Assembly: GCA_023434855.1 (NCBI GenBank)
Contig: JAEYSJ010000147.1
Span: forward strand, 1 to 18,078
DNA: 18,078 bases
Reading direction: 5' to 3'
Origin: Bacillota bacterium
GTDB taxonomy: Bacteria; Bacillota_C; Negativicutes; JAEYSJ01
Part shown: positions 6,193 through 14,233 of the stretch, in pieces
Numbering within the stretch: the stretch's first letter is position 1
Layout: each line of letters begins with the position of its first letter
Translations under genes and position numbers: made by a program
Notes under the pieces: generated by a model
What the model was told of the DNA's origin: nothing
Databases searched by the model: none
The model's input: only the letters and a program-made list of their open reading frames with translations

Positions 6193-7963
6193 AACAATAT
6201 TGGTCTGTTGCGGCACCGGCTGTCTTGCCAATGGAAGCGAGGCGGTTGTCGACGAGTTAAAAACTCAGATTGGGCGGCTGGGAGCCGACGCTACTGTCGA
6301 TACTGACATAAAGAAGGTCGGGTGTATCGGTCTTTGTGAACTGGGGCCGATTATTACAATCCTGCCTGATAATATTACCTATTATCAGGTGCGTCCGAAT
6401 GATGCGGAAGAAATTATTCGAAGTCTGGACGGCACGCCGGTAGAACGGCTTTTGTTTAAAAAGAAAGATGGGACAAGCACATGTAAGCTCGAAGAAAACC
6501 CGTTTTATGCAAAACAAGTTAAAATTGCCTTGCGCAACGTCGGCATTATCGACCCGCTTAACATTAGTGAATACATTGGACGGGGGGGCTATACGGCTCT
6601 TAAGAAGGCGCTGGCAATGTCCCAGGACGGGATTATCAGTGAGATTGAAAAAAGCAAAATACGCGGGCGCGGCGGCGCCGGCTTTATGACTGGGCGTAAA
6701 TGGCGTTCCTGCTTTGAAGTTGAGGGTGAAACCAAGTATATGATTTGCAACGGTGATGAAGGCGATCCGGGCGCATTCATGGACAACGGCATACTTGTCG
6801 GAGATCCGCACAGCGTTCTTGAAGGCCTTATAATCGGGGCAAAAGCCATTGGCGCCACCCAAGGCTACTTCTATATCCGGGATGAATATGCCCAGGCTGT
6901 CCGCCACATGCAGGCAGCAATCGATGCGGCTTATGAGCGTGGCTATCTTGGAAAAAACATTATGGGCAGCGGTTATTCTTTCGATGTGGCTATCGTACGC
7001 GGCGGCGGCGCATTTGTGTGCGGCGAATCGAGTGCACTTATGGCCTCTATTGAAGGACGGGTCGGCGAACCGAGAGTAAAGTACATTCGCTCAGTGGAAA
7101 AAGGCCTTTTTGACAAACCGACTGTGCTGAATAATGTTGAAACCCTTGCCAATATACCGGCTATTCTTGACAGAGGCGGGGAATGGTTCAGTTCGATTGG
7201 TACTGAAAAAAGTACAGGTACGAAAGTCTTCTCACTGGTTGGCAAGGTAAACTATACCGGCCTTGTCGAAGTGCCGATGGGTATTACCCTGCGCGAGATG
7301 ATATTTACTATTGGCGGCGGAATCAAGGACGGCCGCCCCTTTAAAGCGGTGCAAACAGGTGGACCGTCTGGCGGATGTATTCCTGAAGCTCATCTGGACC
7401 TGCCCATTGATTTTGATTCTTTAACAGCCAGCGGGAGCATGATGGGTTCCGGCGGCATGATTGTCATGGACGACACCACCTGTATGGTCGAGCTTGCTCG
7501 CTATTATGTCCAATTTCTGACTGAGGAGTCCTGCGGTAAATGTACACCATGTCGCGAAGGATTGCGATGCATGCTTGAATTGCTCACAGACATTTGCGAA
7601 GGCCGTGGAAAAATCACGGATATTGACCTATTAGAGGAACTCTGTTACACGGCAGCAAATGCTTCCCTTTGCGAACTTGGCCGGAGCGCTCCCAATCCGG
7701 TGCTTACTACGATTAAATATTTCCGTAACGAATATGTAGCCCACATTGAGGAAAAAAGCTGCCCGGCGGGGGTTTGCCCAGCGCTTATCAGCTATTATAT
7801 TGATCCGGTCAATTGCCGGGGCTGCGGTCTTTGTAAAGCTGCTTGCCCGGTGGATGCAATCATCGGTGAAGCCAGGAAACCGCACGCCATCGATACCGCA
7901 AAATGTATTAAATGCAACAGCTGTAAGGGTAAATGTTCCTTTGCCGCAATAGCGGTGCAGTAG
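6182..7963 (+). CDS. nuoF: FMN/NADH-binding subunit of bifurcation type (NuoF/HydB-like)
   Basis: NAD(H)-reacting flavoprotein, 593 aa, longer than complex I NuoF (about 430) and matching HydB/HndC of electron-bifurcating hydrogenases. Order: N-terminal thioredoxin-like [2Fe-2S] domain (Cys10/14/48/52); NADH/FMN fold with RGRGGAGFMTGRKW near 161-174, NGDEGDPGAFMD near 190-201 and GGGAFVCGESSALMASIEG near 274-292; SLBB segment; [4Fe-4S] site Cys451/454/457 and Cys497; a CPAGVC pair (527/532); and a C-terminal two-cluster ferredoxin (Cys545/548/551/555, Cys575/578/581/585). The start is ATG 6182, 8 nt after GGAGG; an upstream in-frame ATG at 6104 would lie deep in nuoE and is rejected. The extra N- and C-terminal clusters are the features shared with bifurcating enzymes, so ferredoxin exchange is inferred. 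Confidence 0.95.
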   Translation: MSAKTILVCCGTGCLANGSEAVVDELKTQIGRLGADATVDTDIKKVGCIGLCELGPIITILPDNITYYQVRPNDAEEIIRSLDGTPVERLLFKKKDGTSTCKLEENPFYAKQVKIALRNVGIIDPLNISEYIGRGGYTALKKALAMSQDGIISEIEKSKIRGRGGAGFMTGRKWRSCFEVEGETKYMICNGDEGDPGAFMDNGILVGDPHSVLEGLIIGAKAIGATQGYFYIRDEYAQAVRHMQAAIDAAYERGYLGKNIMGSGYSFDVAIVRGGGAFVCGESSALMASIEGRVGEPRVKYIRSVEKGLFDKPTVLNNVETLANIPAILDRGGEWFSSIGTEKSTGTKVFSLVGKVNYTGLVEVPMGITLREMIFTIGGGIKDGRPFKAVQTGGPSGGCIPEAHLDLPIDFDSLTASGSMMGSGGMIVMDDTTCMVELARYYVQFLTEESCGKCTPCREGLRCMLELLTDICEGRGKITDIDLLEELCYTAANASLCELGRSAPNPVLTTIKYFRNEYVAHIEEKSCPAGVCPALISYYIDPVNCRGCGLCKAACPVDAIIGEARKPHAIDTAKCIKCNSCKGKCSFAAIAVQ

Positions 7964-7976
7964 GGGGTGGATAAAC

Positions 7977-8717
7977 ATGATAATTAGGATAGACAACATT
8001 GAATGTACGGCAAATGAGGGAGAAACTATCATGCAGGCCGCGAGGAATAACGGCGTGTTTATCCCTGGGCTTTGTTACAGTGAGGCTGTGGACGGCGGAA
8101 CATGCTGTCGGTTATGTATGGTTGAAGTTGAGGAAAAGGGTTGGAACCGGCTCGTTGCCGCCTGCGCTTATCTTGTCAAAGATGGGATGTCGGTTATTAC
8201 CAACTCGGATAAGGTTGAGCGGGTACGTAAGACAACGTTGAAACTCCTTTACCTGCAAGCACCGGAAAGCGAAAGGGTTCTATCCCTGATGGAAAAATAC
8301 GGAGTAGAACCTGAAAAGCGACTTTCTCAAAAAGAAGGCGGCTGTATAATGTGCGGTCTCTGTGTAAAAGCTTGTGAAATGCTTGGCTCGTCGGCCATTT
8401 CTACTGTGAGCCGCGGCATTAATAAAAAGATTTCCACCCCGTATGGTCAGCCTGCGGAAGATTGTACCGGCTGTGCCGCCTGTGCCCTTATCTGTCCCAG
8501 CGGCAGTATACAAATCGAACAGACCGGCTATACCCGTACTATATGGAACCGGGAATTTGAAATGGTGAGCTGCGAGTGCTGCGGCAAGTCATTTGCCACT
8601 CTTGCCCAGTATAAAGCTACTCTTGCCAAAGCGGGCATGGTGGAAGACAGTGTAGTAATTTGTGAGGACTGCCGCAGGAAATCTTCGGTACGAGCCTTCG
8701 GGCGCTTTTTGGCATAG
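7977..8717 (+). CDS. HydA/NuoG-like iron-sulfur subunit without catalytic domain
   Basis: A 246-aa protein resembling the N-terminal electron-transfer part of [FeFe]-hydrogenase HydA. Residues 1-75 are a plant-type [2Fe-2S] ferredoxin domain (Cys33, 44, 47, 63). Residues 120-180 form two [4Fe-4S] motifs (Cys123/126/129/133 and Cys163/166/169/173). The His-Cys3 cluster normally between these parts is missing; the linker at 80-119 has no Cys or His. No H-cluster domain follows. Instead the last 55 residues carry Cys199/202 and Cys229/232, a zinc-ribbon-like arrangement. It starts 13 nt after the NuoF-like stop with GGGGGTGG as ribosome site and is the last gene before a strong terminator. It probably wires the flavin subunit to an external donor or acceptor such as CooF/CODH; that partner is inference. 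Confidence 0.85.
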   Translation: MIIRIDNIECTANEGETIMQAARNNGVFIPGLCYSEAVDGGTCCRLCMVEVEEKGWNRLVAACAYLVKDGMSVITNSDKVERVRKTTLKLLYLQAPESERVLSLMEKYGVEPEKRLSQKEGGCIMCGLCVKACEMLGSSAISTVSRGINKKISTPYGQPAEDCTGCAACALICPSGSIQIEQTGYTRTIWNREFEMVSCECCGKSFATLAQYKATLAKAGMVEDSVVICEDCRRKSSVRAFGRFLA

Positions 8718-8760
8718 AAATACAAGTACTGGTAAATTGCAAATAGTGATCAATAAATCC

Positions 8761-8807
8761 AATAGCTGAGCCCGCGAAAAATACGCGGGGCTCAGCTATT
8801 TTAATTT
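8761..8807 (+). terminator. rho-independent terminator of the nuoE/nuoF-like operon
   Basis: A long stem, AATAGCTGAGCCC-GCG (8761-8776) against CGCGGGGCTCAGCTATT (8784-8800), with one bulged G and a 7-nt loop, is followed by TTTTAATTT. It closes the operon that ends at 8717. From 8808 to 8985 I see no gene or clear signal. Confidence 0.92.
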
Positions 8808-8985
8808 GATGTACAAATGGATTTAATTGATTGAGCGGGTGGTTGGTAATCAATAAAATCTTTGATATATATAAATTGATGAAGCTACCCACTATGATGG
8901 CAGGCATTAGCATCAACTAGTAAGTTTACATAAAACAAAGAATGTTAACAGAGATAATGACAATAATCATGTATATTGCTGCTTT

Positions 8986-9032
8986 TCAGCTAAAAACCGG
9001 GAGTGCAACCTTTAGCTGATTTAAGGTATAAT
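8986..9032 (+). promoter_or_regulatory. promoter region with 9-bp inverted repeat, CAP-protein gene
   Basis: TCAGCTAAA (8986-8994) and TTTAGCTGA (9011-9019) are perfect inverted repeats 16 nt apart. They end 7 nt before a perfect TATAAT (9027-9032). The -35 hexamer at 17-nt spacing (GCAACC) is poor, so an activator binding the repeat, or a repressor overlapping the promoter, is plausible. The start codon of the CAP gene lies 42 nt after the -10. Confidence 0.45.
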
Positions 9033-9074
9033 GAGCAATGTCGCGAATATTAACTTGAAAGGGGCTTAGTTAGA

Positions 9075-9734
9075 TTGAAGAAACTGCATGGATGGTTGAT
9101 AGCAGGTATGACAGCATTGTTTGTAGCAACTGCAATAATGCCGGCAGCAGCATCACCGTATGTTGTCAGGTATAGCTCCGGTTCGGGTAATGTGTACAGA
9201 GTAAGTCATTATATCACTAAAGCGGTGTATAGTTACAAACCAATCAGAATATTTATTTATGGTGCCAACGGCACTACGCCAAAGCCAAGTCCGGCACCAA
9301 ACCCTGCTCCGAGTCCGGCACCGAGTCCGGCGCCAAGCCCATCGCCAGCAACACTTACTGCAATGGAACAGCAGATGATAAACCTGGTGAATCAGGAAAG
9401 AACAAGCAGAGGGCTAAACCCGTTAAGGGTAGACATCAACTTGGAGAAAGTAGCCAGGATGAAGAGTCAGGATATGATTGACAATAACTACTTTGACCAT
9501 CAGTCTCCGCGTTATGGTTCACCTTTTGATCTGATGAGAGCTCAGGGCATAACATATCATTATGCAGGCGAAAACCTGGCCGGAGCTCCCACTGTACAAC
9601 AAGCGCATACCAATCTAATGAATTCCTCAGGACATCGCGCCAATATTTTAAACGCCAATTATACCAATATTGGCATTGGCATCATACAAGGCGGCCCATA
9701 TGGTTTGATGGTAAGTCAGGAATTTACCGGATAA
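9075..9734 (+). CDS. secreted CAP-domain protein (YkwD-like)
   Basis: An exported 219-aa protein. Residues 1-27 form a signal peptide (MKK, hydrophobic core, AAA-S cleavage site). Then come a short basic/aromatic segment (28-68), a Pro/Ala/Ser linker (69-92) built of PSPA/PAPS units, and a CAP (SCP/PR-1) domain at about 97-219. The domain shows MINLVNQERTSRGLNPL, DHQSP (His142), AGENLA (Glu166) and SGHRANILN (His187), the conserved cavity residues, and ends VSQEFTG. The TTG start at 9075 has GAAAGGGG 10 nt upstream; no ATG nearby fits. Bacterial CAP proteins are surface or spore associated and mostly of unknown activity, so no reaction can be assigned. It is monocistronic, with its own promoter region and terminator. 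Confidence 0.9.
   Translation: MKKLHGWLIAGMTALFVATAIMPAAASPYVVRYSSGSGNVYRVSHYITKAVYSYKPIRIFIYGANGTTPKPSPAPNPAPSPAPSPAPSPSPATLTAMEQQMINLVNQERTSRGLNPLRVDINLEKVARMKSQDMIDNNYFDHQSPRYGSPFDLMRAQGITYHYAGENLAGAPTVQQAHTNLMNSSGHRANILNANYTNIGIGIIQGGPYGLMVSQEFTG
9285..9348 (+). repeat. short tandem repeat encoding the Pro/Ala/Ser linker
   Basis: AGTCCGGCACC occurs at 9288-9298 and 9312-9322, and AGTCCGGCGCC at 9324-9334, inside the CAP-protein gene; the last two copies are 12 nt apart. The units encode SPAP-type residues. Copy number could vary by slippage, changing only linker length. Confidence 0.6.
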
Positions 9735-9759
9735 TAAAAATCATAAAGGCAGCACCAAA

Positions 9760-9801
9760 GGCTAAGTAAGTGTGTATTATCACATTTACTTAGTCTTTTT
9801 T
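9760..9801 (+). terminator. terminator after CAP-protein gene
   Basis: GGCTAAGTAAGTGTG pairs with CACATTTACTTAGTC, including G-U pairs, around a 6-nt loop (TATTAT). It is followed by a run of T residues reaching 9801. It lies 26 nt past the CAP stop codon. Confidence 0.9.
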
Positions 9802-9858
9802 CATAATCAGAGAGCATAAGTTCTTGGTCGTAGTCAGTCTGCACTAATGATTTTTTGA

Positions 9859-10090
9859 ACCACAGAGGACACAGAGGACACGGAGTGGAACGGCGCATAT
9901 ATCTATTCGTACAATGAAATCGGGATATTATATGGTAATGGCTATGACGAAGGGTAATATATTGAGTACAGAACGTCGCAAGGATGAAGTATTAATGGGC
10001 AACGAACTAATAAAGTATAAATGCATTAAGTCCAGGACGTTACAAGGAATGTAAGCAATTATAAATATCTCTCTGTATCCTCTGCGTCCT
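9859..10090. repeat. degenerate repeat element bounded by CACAGAGGA-type inverted repeats
   Basis: CACAGAGGA occurs twice in tandem at 9861-9878. A 20-nt segment at 9866-9885 is complementary to 10071-10090 at 17 of 20 positions. The 185 nt between hold only a weak 46-codon reading frame (about 9914-10054) with no ribosome site or family resemblance. It looks like remnants of a dispersed repeat rather than a gene. The whole 9802-10448 stretch contains no convincing gene. Confidence 0.4.
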
Positions 10091-10117
10091 ATTCTGAAAG
10101 TCTATTGCCGAAAAGCA

Positions 10118-10205
10118 GGGGATCGCCACGTCGGCTATCGCCTCCTCGCGATGACAGACGAATATGTCATTGCGAACGGAGCGTATGCGGAGTGAAGCAA
10201 TCTCC
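10118..10205. repeat. dispersed palindromic repeat (GTCATTGCGA...AGCAATCTCC type)
   Basis: Two imperfect arms, 10121-10156 (ending GCGATGACA) and 10165-10205 (starting TGTCATTGCGA, ending GAAGCAATCTCC), can fold into one long hairpin with a short loop. Repeats built on GTCATTGCGA and GAAGCAATCTC are scattered in non-coding DNA of many unrelated bacteria; this copy is clearly of that type but diverged. Confidence 0.7.
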
Positions 10206-10270
10206 GCCTTTCATCCATCACGGTGCCGGCATCGCTGGCTCGCTGGTCTCTGTGTTTAGCCGTATTCCAT

Positions 10271-10291
10271 AGCCGCATTAGTGGCTTTTTT
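10271..10291 (+). terminator. small terminator-like hairpin with T-run
   Basis: AGCCGC/GTGGCT with an ATTA loop is followed by six T residues. No gene ends just upstream, so it may insulate the kinase gene from upstream read-through or be a relic. From 10292 to 10448 I see only the ribosome site of the kinase and a TATAAA at about 10319 without a good -35. Confidence 0.45.
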
Positions 10292-10448
10292 ATCAGAATT
10301 TTTTAGTTCTTCGGAAGGTATAAACATATGCCTGGAATAAAAATTTACGACAAACAGGGAATATGAAATAATTAGCGAATTATCAGGAAAAAGGTATTTA
10401 TTTCTGGAACGTTTTTCTTAATACAATCCAGCCGGAGGCGAAGCAAAT

Positions 10449-13328
10449 ATGCAGGAACTATATAAATTTATCGGAGACCAGCTGGATTATATTTATTTTC
10501 TAAATGGATTGGGATTATTTATTTTGGCAATGCTGTGCTTTTTTTTGTCAAAAACGAAACTGCTTAAGTCTGAGTGGCATTTGCTCGGCTTATTTGCTAT
10601 AATCAACGGACTTGGAGAGTGGTTTGAATTATTTTCACTTAGTCTGGGGAATAAACCGGTCTTTTCAATAATTCATATTTTGGTGGCAGTATCAGCTTTT
10701 ATATTCTTAATGGAATTCGGCAGGGCCTCCACACAAAGGCAGGGTGAAGGAATCGGCCGCTGGATATATGTATTGCTGTTAGTACTGGCACTGCCGGGAA
10801 TGATGCTTAGCAGCTGGTCCGATTTTGGGTCAGTTGCCAGCGCCGTTTTTGGGATAAGCAGCGCGTTGTGGGCTGCCAGGGCAATATTTTTGACTGCTTC
10901 GCGGGCCAGGACTAATATTAAATGGTACATGATTTTGGGGGCTGCTGCTCTGGGAATATATACGTTGTCGCAAAGTCTAATTCAGGTATTTCCGCAAAGC
11001 GAAAATATTGCAGTAGAACTTGTTCGAGGTGTACTGGTCAATATAATTATTTACACTGTATGGCTTTATGGACAGTCATCTTATGACAATAAGGCTGAAT
11101 TGCTATCCGTGGATATTAAAAGAATGTATAAATATTGGTTCCTGCCGGTGACGTTTATTATTCTGACCATTGGCTGGTTTGCCGTCAATATGGTGGGGCA
11201 TATTGTTGACACTGAACTGCGCAGCAAACTTTTGTTGCGAACTGTAACAGCTGCAACGACAATTGGCTATGAACGGGTCCGTTATCTAACCGGTACCGAA
11301 GAGGATATAGGTAAACCCGAATATGAAGAGTTACATAAGGATCTTATTGATGTTCATACCATGAATCCTGACTGCCGCTTTGTATATTTGTTACAAAAGG
11401 TGCAGGACAAGGTCATCTTCCTGGTTGATTCTGAGCCAGCTAATTCAAAGGATTATTCACCACCAGGTGATGTTTTGACTGACGTATCTGCAGAGTTGAA
11501 TAATTTTTTTACTGCTGGCCAGCCGTTTGTGGAAGGGCCGGTTAGTGATGCCTGGGGGATATGGGTTTCAGGCATTGCCGCCGTACGTGATCCGGTTACA
11601 GGAGAAGTTGCTGCCGCTGTCGGCATGGATATTGACGCGAGAGATTGGCAGCAAGCGCTTGCCATCGCAAGACTGGCAGTGATAAGTATTGTTTTTCTGT
11701 TATATCTAGTAGTTGCCGCTATTTTTTTTGTTATTCATGTCGACGCTATCGCTGCCAGACGTATCGCAGCAGCTAATGTTGCCAAAAGCCAGTTCTTGGC
11801 GAATATGAGCCATGAAATACGTACACCGATCAGCGGGATAATGGGGATGACCGAATTGTTGCTGGATACACCACTCAACCATGAACAGCGTAATTTTGCC
11901 CAAACTATACTGTACTCAACTCATGGACTCCTGGAGATTATTAACAACATACTTGATATCTCCAAAATTGAGGCTGGTAAGATGACCAGTGAAAAAGCTG
12001 ATTTTTGTTTGTATGATGTTGTTGTCGGTGTTAAACGCATGCTGGAATTAAAGGCACAAGCCAAAGGGATTGTCTTTGAAATTCATTTTACAGGCAATTC
12101 ATCATTAGTAGTACATGGCGATTATACGCGACTCAGACAGGTATTGCTGAACATTGCCGGCAATGCTATTAAATTTACCGAACAGGGAGAAGTAAGTATT
12201 GATGTTATTATTGAGGAAAAAGCCGGGCAAAAAATTAATGTGTGGTTTTCAATCAAGGATACAGGTATAGGCCTTTCGGAAGAAGAAACTGTTAGCCTTT
12301 TTACACCATTTATGCAGGTTGACGGCTCAGCTTCCCGCAGATATCAAGGCACCGGACTTGGTCTTGCCATATGCAAACAATTAGTAGAAATGATGGACGG
12401 TAAAATAGGAGTGCACAGTGAAAAGGGAAAAGGATCAACTTTCTGGTTTTCGATACCTTTTGCTAGTTCAGGCAATGAGGTTGCTGGATCGTCGGTGCAA
12501 AGAATACCGGACGATTCCCCGGCAGCAATTTGCCTGCCTGTACCCACTACGCCAACCAGCTCGGATAACGGAATGCAGCCTGATATTTTAGTGGCGGAAG
12601 ATAATCTAATTATTCAACATCTAATTGTACTGCAATTGGAAAAAATCGGATATGCAGTCAGAGTGGTATGTAACGGTCAGGACGCCGTACAGGCAGTGCG
12701 CAGCAATTCATATAAGCTAATCATTATGGATTGCCAAATGCCGGTGATGGACGGGTTCAGCGCCACCCGCTTGATTCGTAAATTTGAGTTATCCTTAGGA
12801 CGCCATACGCCGATAATAGCGCTTACGGCTAATGCAATGGAAGGTGACCGGGAGAAGTGTCTTGCCGCCGGTATGGATGATTATCTTAGCAAACCTCTCA
12901 GACTCGATGAACTGGCCATTGGTATTAAGCGTTGGATGACAGCCGAACAGAAACTTTGCAAGATTACAGAGGATGTAATAGATTTAAAGGTTTTGTCCGG
13001 GCTGCTTGAACTGCAGACTGAGGAAAAGACAGATCTAAGCATATTTGTTGATGCTTACCTGGAAGAACTACCTTTATTGATGGATAAGCTGCGCACTGCT
13101 GTACGTGGAAATGACTTGGAAGCAATAACAAAAGCGGCTCATGCTCTTAAATCCGGCAGTTCCACTATTGGGGCAGTAAAGTTCTCCGCGATATTCAAAG
13201 AAATGGAGCAAAACGCCCGTCAGGGCATAATTGATAACATTAATGAGGAAGCCTTGGAAATTGAAACTGAATATGAACGGGTTCTGCAAGCACTTTCTGA
13301 TTTAAAAAAAGGCCAGCGCAGATTATAA
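10449..13328 (+). CDS. membrane hybrid sensor histidine kinase with REC and HPt domains
   Basis: A multistep phosphorelay kinase of 959 aa. Residues 1-210 are hydrophobic with about seven membrane spans. A further span (230-249) leads to an extracytoplasmic sensor region (about 250-403) resembling a Cache/PAS-like fold, with [24 protein letters not shown] near its end. A last span (409-429) precedes HisKA with phospho-acceptor His455 (NMSHEIRTP), then an HATPase domain (N box NAIKF 572-576, DTGIG 604-608, GTGLGLA 634-640). REC has acidic Glu717/Asp718, phospho-acceptor Asp761 and Lys815. HPt at about 845-950 has His898 ([10 protein letters not shown]). ATG is 10 nt after GGAGG. All phosphotransfer residues are present. 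The ligand is unknown. The response regulator encoded 99 bp downstream is a likely partner. Confidence 0.95.
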   Translation: MQELYKFIGDQLDYIYFLNGLGLFILAMLCFFLSKTKLLKSEWHLLGLFAIINGLGEWFELFSLSLGNKPVFSIIHILVAVSAFIFLMEFGRASTQRQGEGIGRWIYVLLLVLALPGMMLSSWSDFGSVASAVFGISSALWAARAIFLTASRARTNIKWYMILGAAALGIYTLSQSLIQVFPQSENIAVELVRGVLVNIIIYTVWLYGQSSYDNKAELLSVDIKRMYKYWFLPVTFIILTIGWFAVNMVGHIVDTELRSKLLLRTVTAATTIGYERVRYLTGTEEDIGKPEYEELHKDLIDVHTMNPDCRFVYLLQKVQDKVIFLVDSEPANSKDYSPPGDVLTDVSAELNNFFTAGQPFVEGPVSDAWGIWVSGIAAVRDPVTGEVAAAVGMDIDARDWQQALAIARLAVISIVFLLYLVVAAIFFVIHVDAIAARRIAAANVAKSQFLANMSHEIRTPISGIMGMTELLLDTPLNHEQRNFAQTILYSTHGLLEIINNILDISKIEAGKMTSEKADFCLYDVVVGVKRMLELKAQAKGIVFEIHFTGNSSLVVHGDYTRLRQVLLNIAGNAIKFTEQGEVSIDVIIEEKAGQKINVWFSIKDTGIGLSEEETVSLFTPFMQVDGSASRRYQGTGLGLAICKQLVEMMDGKIGVHSEKGKGSTFWFSIPFASSGNEVAGSSVQRIPDDSPAAICLPVPTTPTSSDNGMQPDILVAEDNLIIQHLIVLQLEKIGYAVRVVCNGQDAVQAVRSNSYKLIIMDCQMPVMDGFSATRLIRKFELSLGRHTPIIALTANAMEGDREKCLAAGMDDYLSKPLRLDELAIGIKRWMTAEQKLCKITEDVIDLKVLSGLLELQTEEKTDLSIFVDAYLEELPLLMDKLRTAVRGNDLEAITKAAHALKSGSSTIGAVKFSAIFKEMEQNARQGIIDNINEEALEIETEYERVLQALSDLKKGQRRL

Positions 13329-13427
13329 GGCCAATGTTTAAGAATAAAGATTCCTTATGGAAAAAGTGAATAAATTATGATATAATTTTCTCAAAGTTTT
13401 GAGTATTCAAGTACAGGACGTGATATT

Positions 13428-14180
13428 GTGGAATGCTATAATGTACTGTTGGTAGATGATGTGTTGTTAAATAGGAAAGTCCTAAAGGCTGCATTAAGTA
13501 CTATTCCGGAATTTGTTTTTCATGATGCGTCTGACGGGGTCAATGCTATGGACATTATAGCGAAGAAGGCTATAGACCTTGTCATTTTAGATTTGGTGAT
13601 GGAAGGCAAAGACGGTTTTCAGATCTTGTCTGAACTTAAATCCGACATTAGATATAAGGATATTCCGGTCATTGTATATTCTGCAATATCGGATTCTGAC
13701 AGTATCAATAAAGCATTAAAATTGGGGGCGTATGATTATATTGTTAAACCATTGCCGCCTGATCAGATGCGCACAATATTACCGGAGAAAGTGCAGGATG
13801 CAATTAAACAACGCTTGCAGTTCGAAAGTGAGAAAAAGGATAAGCTGGCTAATGTAATTGATAACTGGCAGGGCGTTGCCGAGAAGTCTGCTTGTGAAAA
13901 AATAAAGATTGGCAGCGTTACGCCGGCTGAACGTGATAAATTGAAATATTTAGTTGCAAGAAAAGCCGAATTAAATGATATGTATAAACGTCTGGTGGAT
14001 ATGGACCGGCAGGAATTGTACAGTCTTCTCAGCGATATGGTGCTTAGGGAACTAGGGCAGATCAACCTCCAGTGCGAGGACTGGTGGAGCAGTAAGTATG
14101 AGCTGTATAAGTGGACTAAAGCTGATAATGGGGAAATTGTAGTAGATTATGACAATGGGGATATTTTTATAAAAAAGTAA
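13428..14180 (+). CDS. response regulator with unrecognised C-terminal domain
   Basis: A 250-aa protein. Residues 3-125 are a receiver domain with Asp10/Asp11, phospho-acceptor Asp55 (VILDLVM), Ser85 and Lys107 (IVKPLPP). Residues 126-250 match no output domain I know: a charged helical stretch (about 128-200), then LRELGQINLQCEDWWSSKYELYKW and an acidic end (VVDYDNGDIFIKK). No helix-turn-helix, GGDEF, HD or CheB-like motif is visible, so DNA binding is not supported. The GTG start at 13428 has AGGA 9 nt upstream; a perfect TATAAT at 13381-13386 suggests a separate promoter in the 99-bp gap after the kinase. It is probably phosphorylated by the neighbouring HPt domain (inference). Confidence 0.88.
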   Translation: MECYNVLLVDDVLLNRKVLKAALSTIPEFVFHDASDGVNAMDIIAKKAIDLVILDLVMEGKDGFQILSELKSDIRYKDIPVIVYSAISDSDSINKALKLGAYDYIVKPLPPDQMRTILPEKVQDAIKQRLQFESEKKDKLANVIDNWQGVAEKSACEKIKIGSVTPAERDKLKYLVARKAELNDMYKRLVDMDRQELYSLLSDMVLRELGQINLQCEDWWSSKYELYKWTKADNGEIVVDYDNGDIFIKK

Positions 14181-14195
14181 TATAACAAAAAAACA

Positions 14196-14217
14196 AAACC
14201 CCTCGCGAGAGGGGTTT
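14196..14217. terminator. bidirectional terminator between convergent genes
   Basis: AAACCCCTC-GCGA-GAGGGGTTT is a perfect 9-bp stem with a tetraloop. TTTCTTCTT follows on the plus strand, and TTTTGTTTTTTT lies on the other. It sits between the response regulator (plus) and the serine dehydratase beta gene (minus) and should stop both. Confidence 0.93.
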
Positions 14218-14233
14218 CTTCTTACACATTGCG

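Noticed and set aside
6257..6907. 216-codon minus-strand open frame inside the NuoF-like gene
   Set aside because: It is antisense to a gene with every family motif intact, has no ribosome site, and its translation resembles no protein; a frame shadow.
7977..8717. Annotation as an [FeFe]-hydrogenase catalytic subunit
   Set aside because: The H-cluster domain and its cysteine motifs are absent; only the N-terminal electron-transfer part is represented.
5722..8717. Annotation as respiratory complex I
   Set aside because: No membrane or quinone-module genes are nearby, and the flavin subunit has the longer HydB-type architecture.
9914..10054. 46-codon open frame in the repeat region
   Set aside because: No ribosome site, no recognisable protein, and it lies between degenerate repeats.
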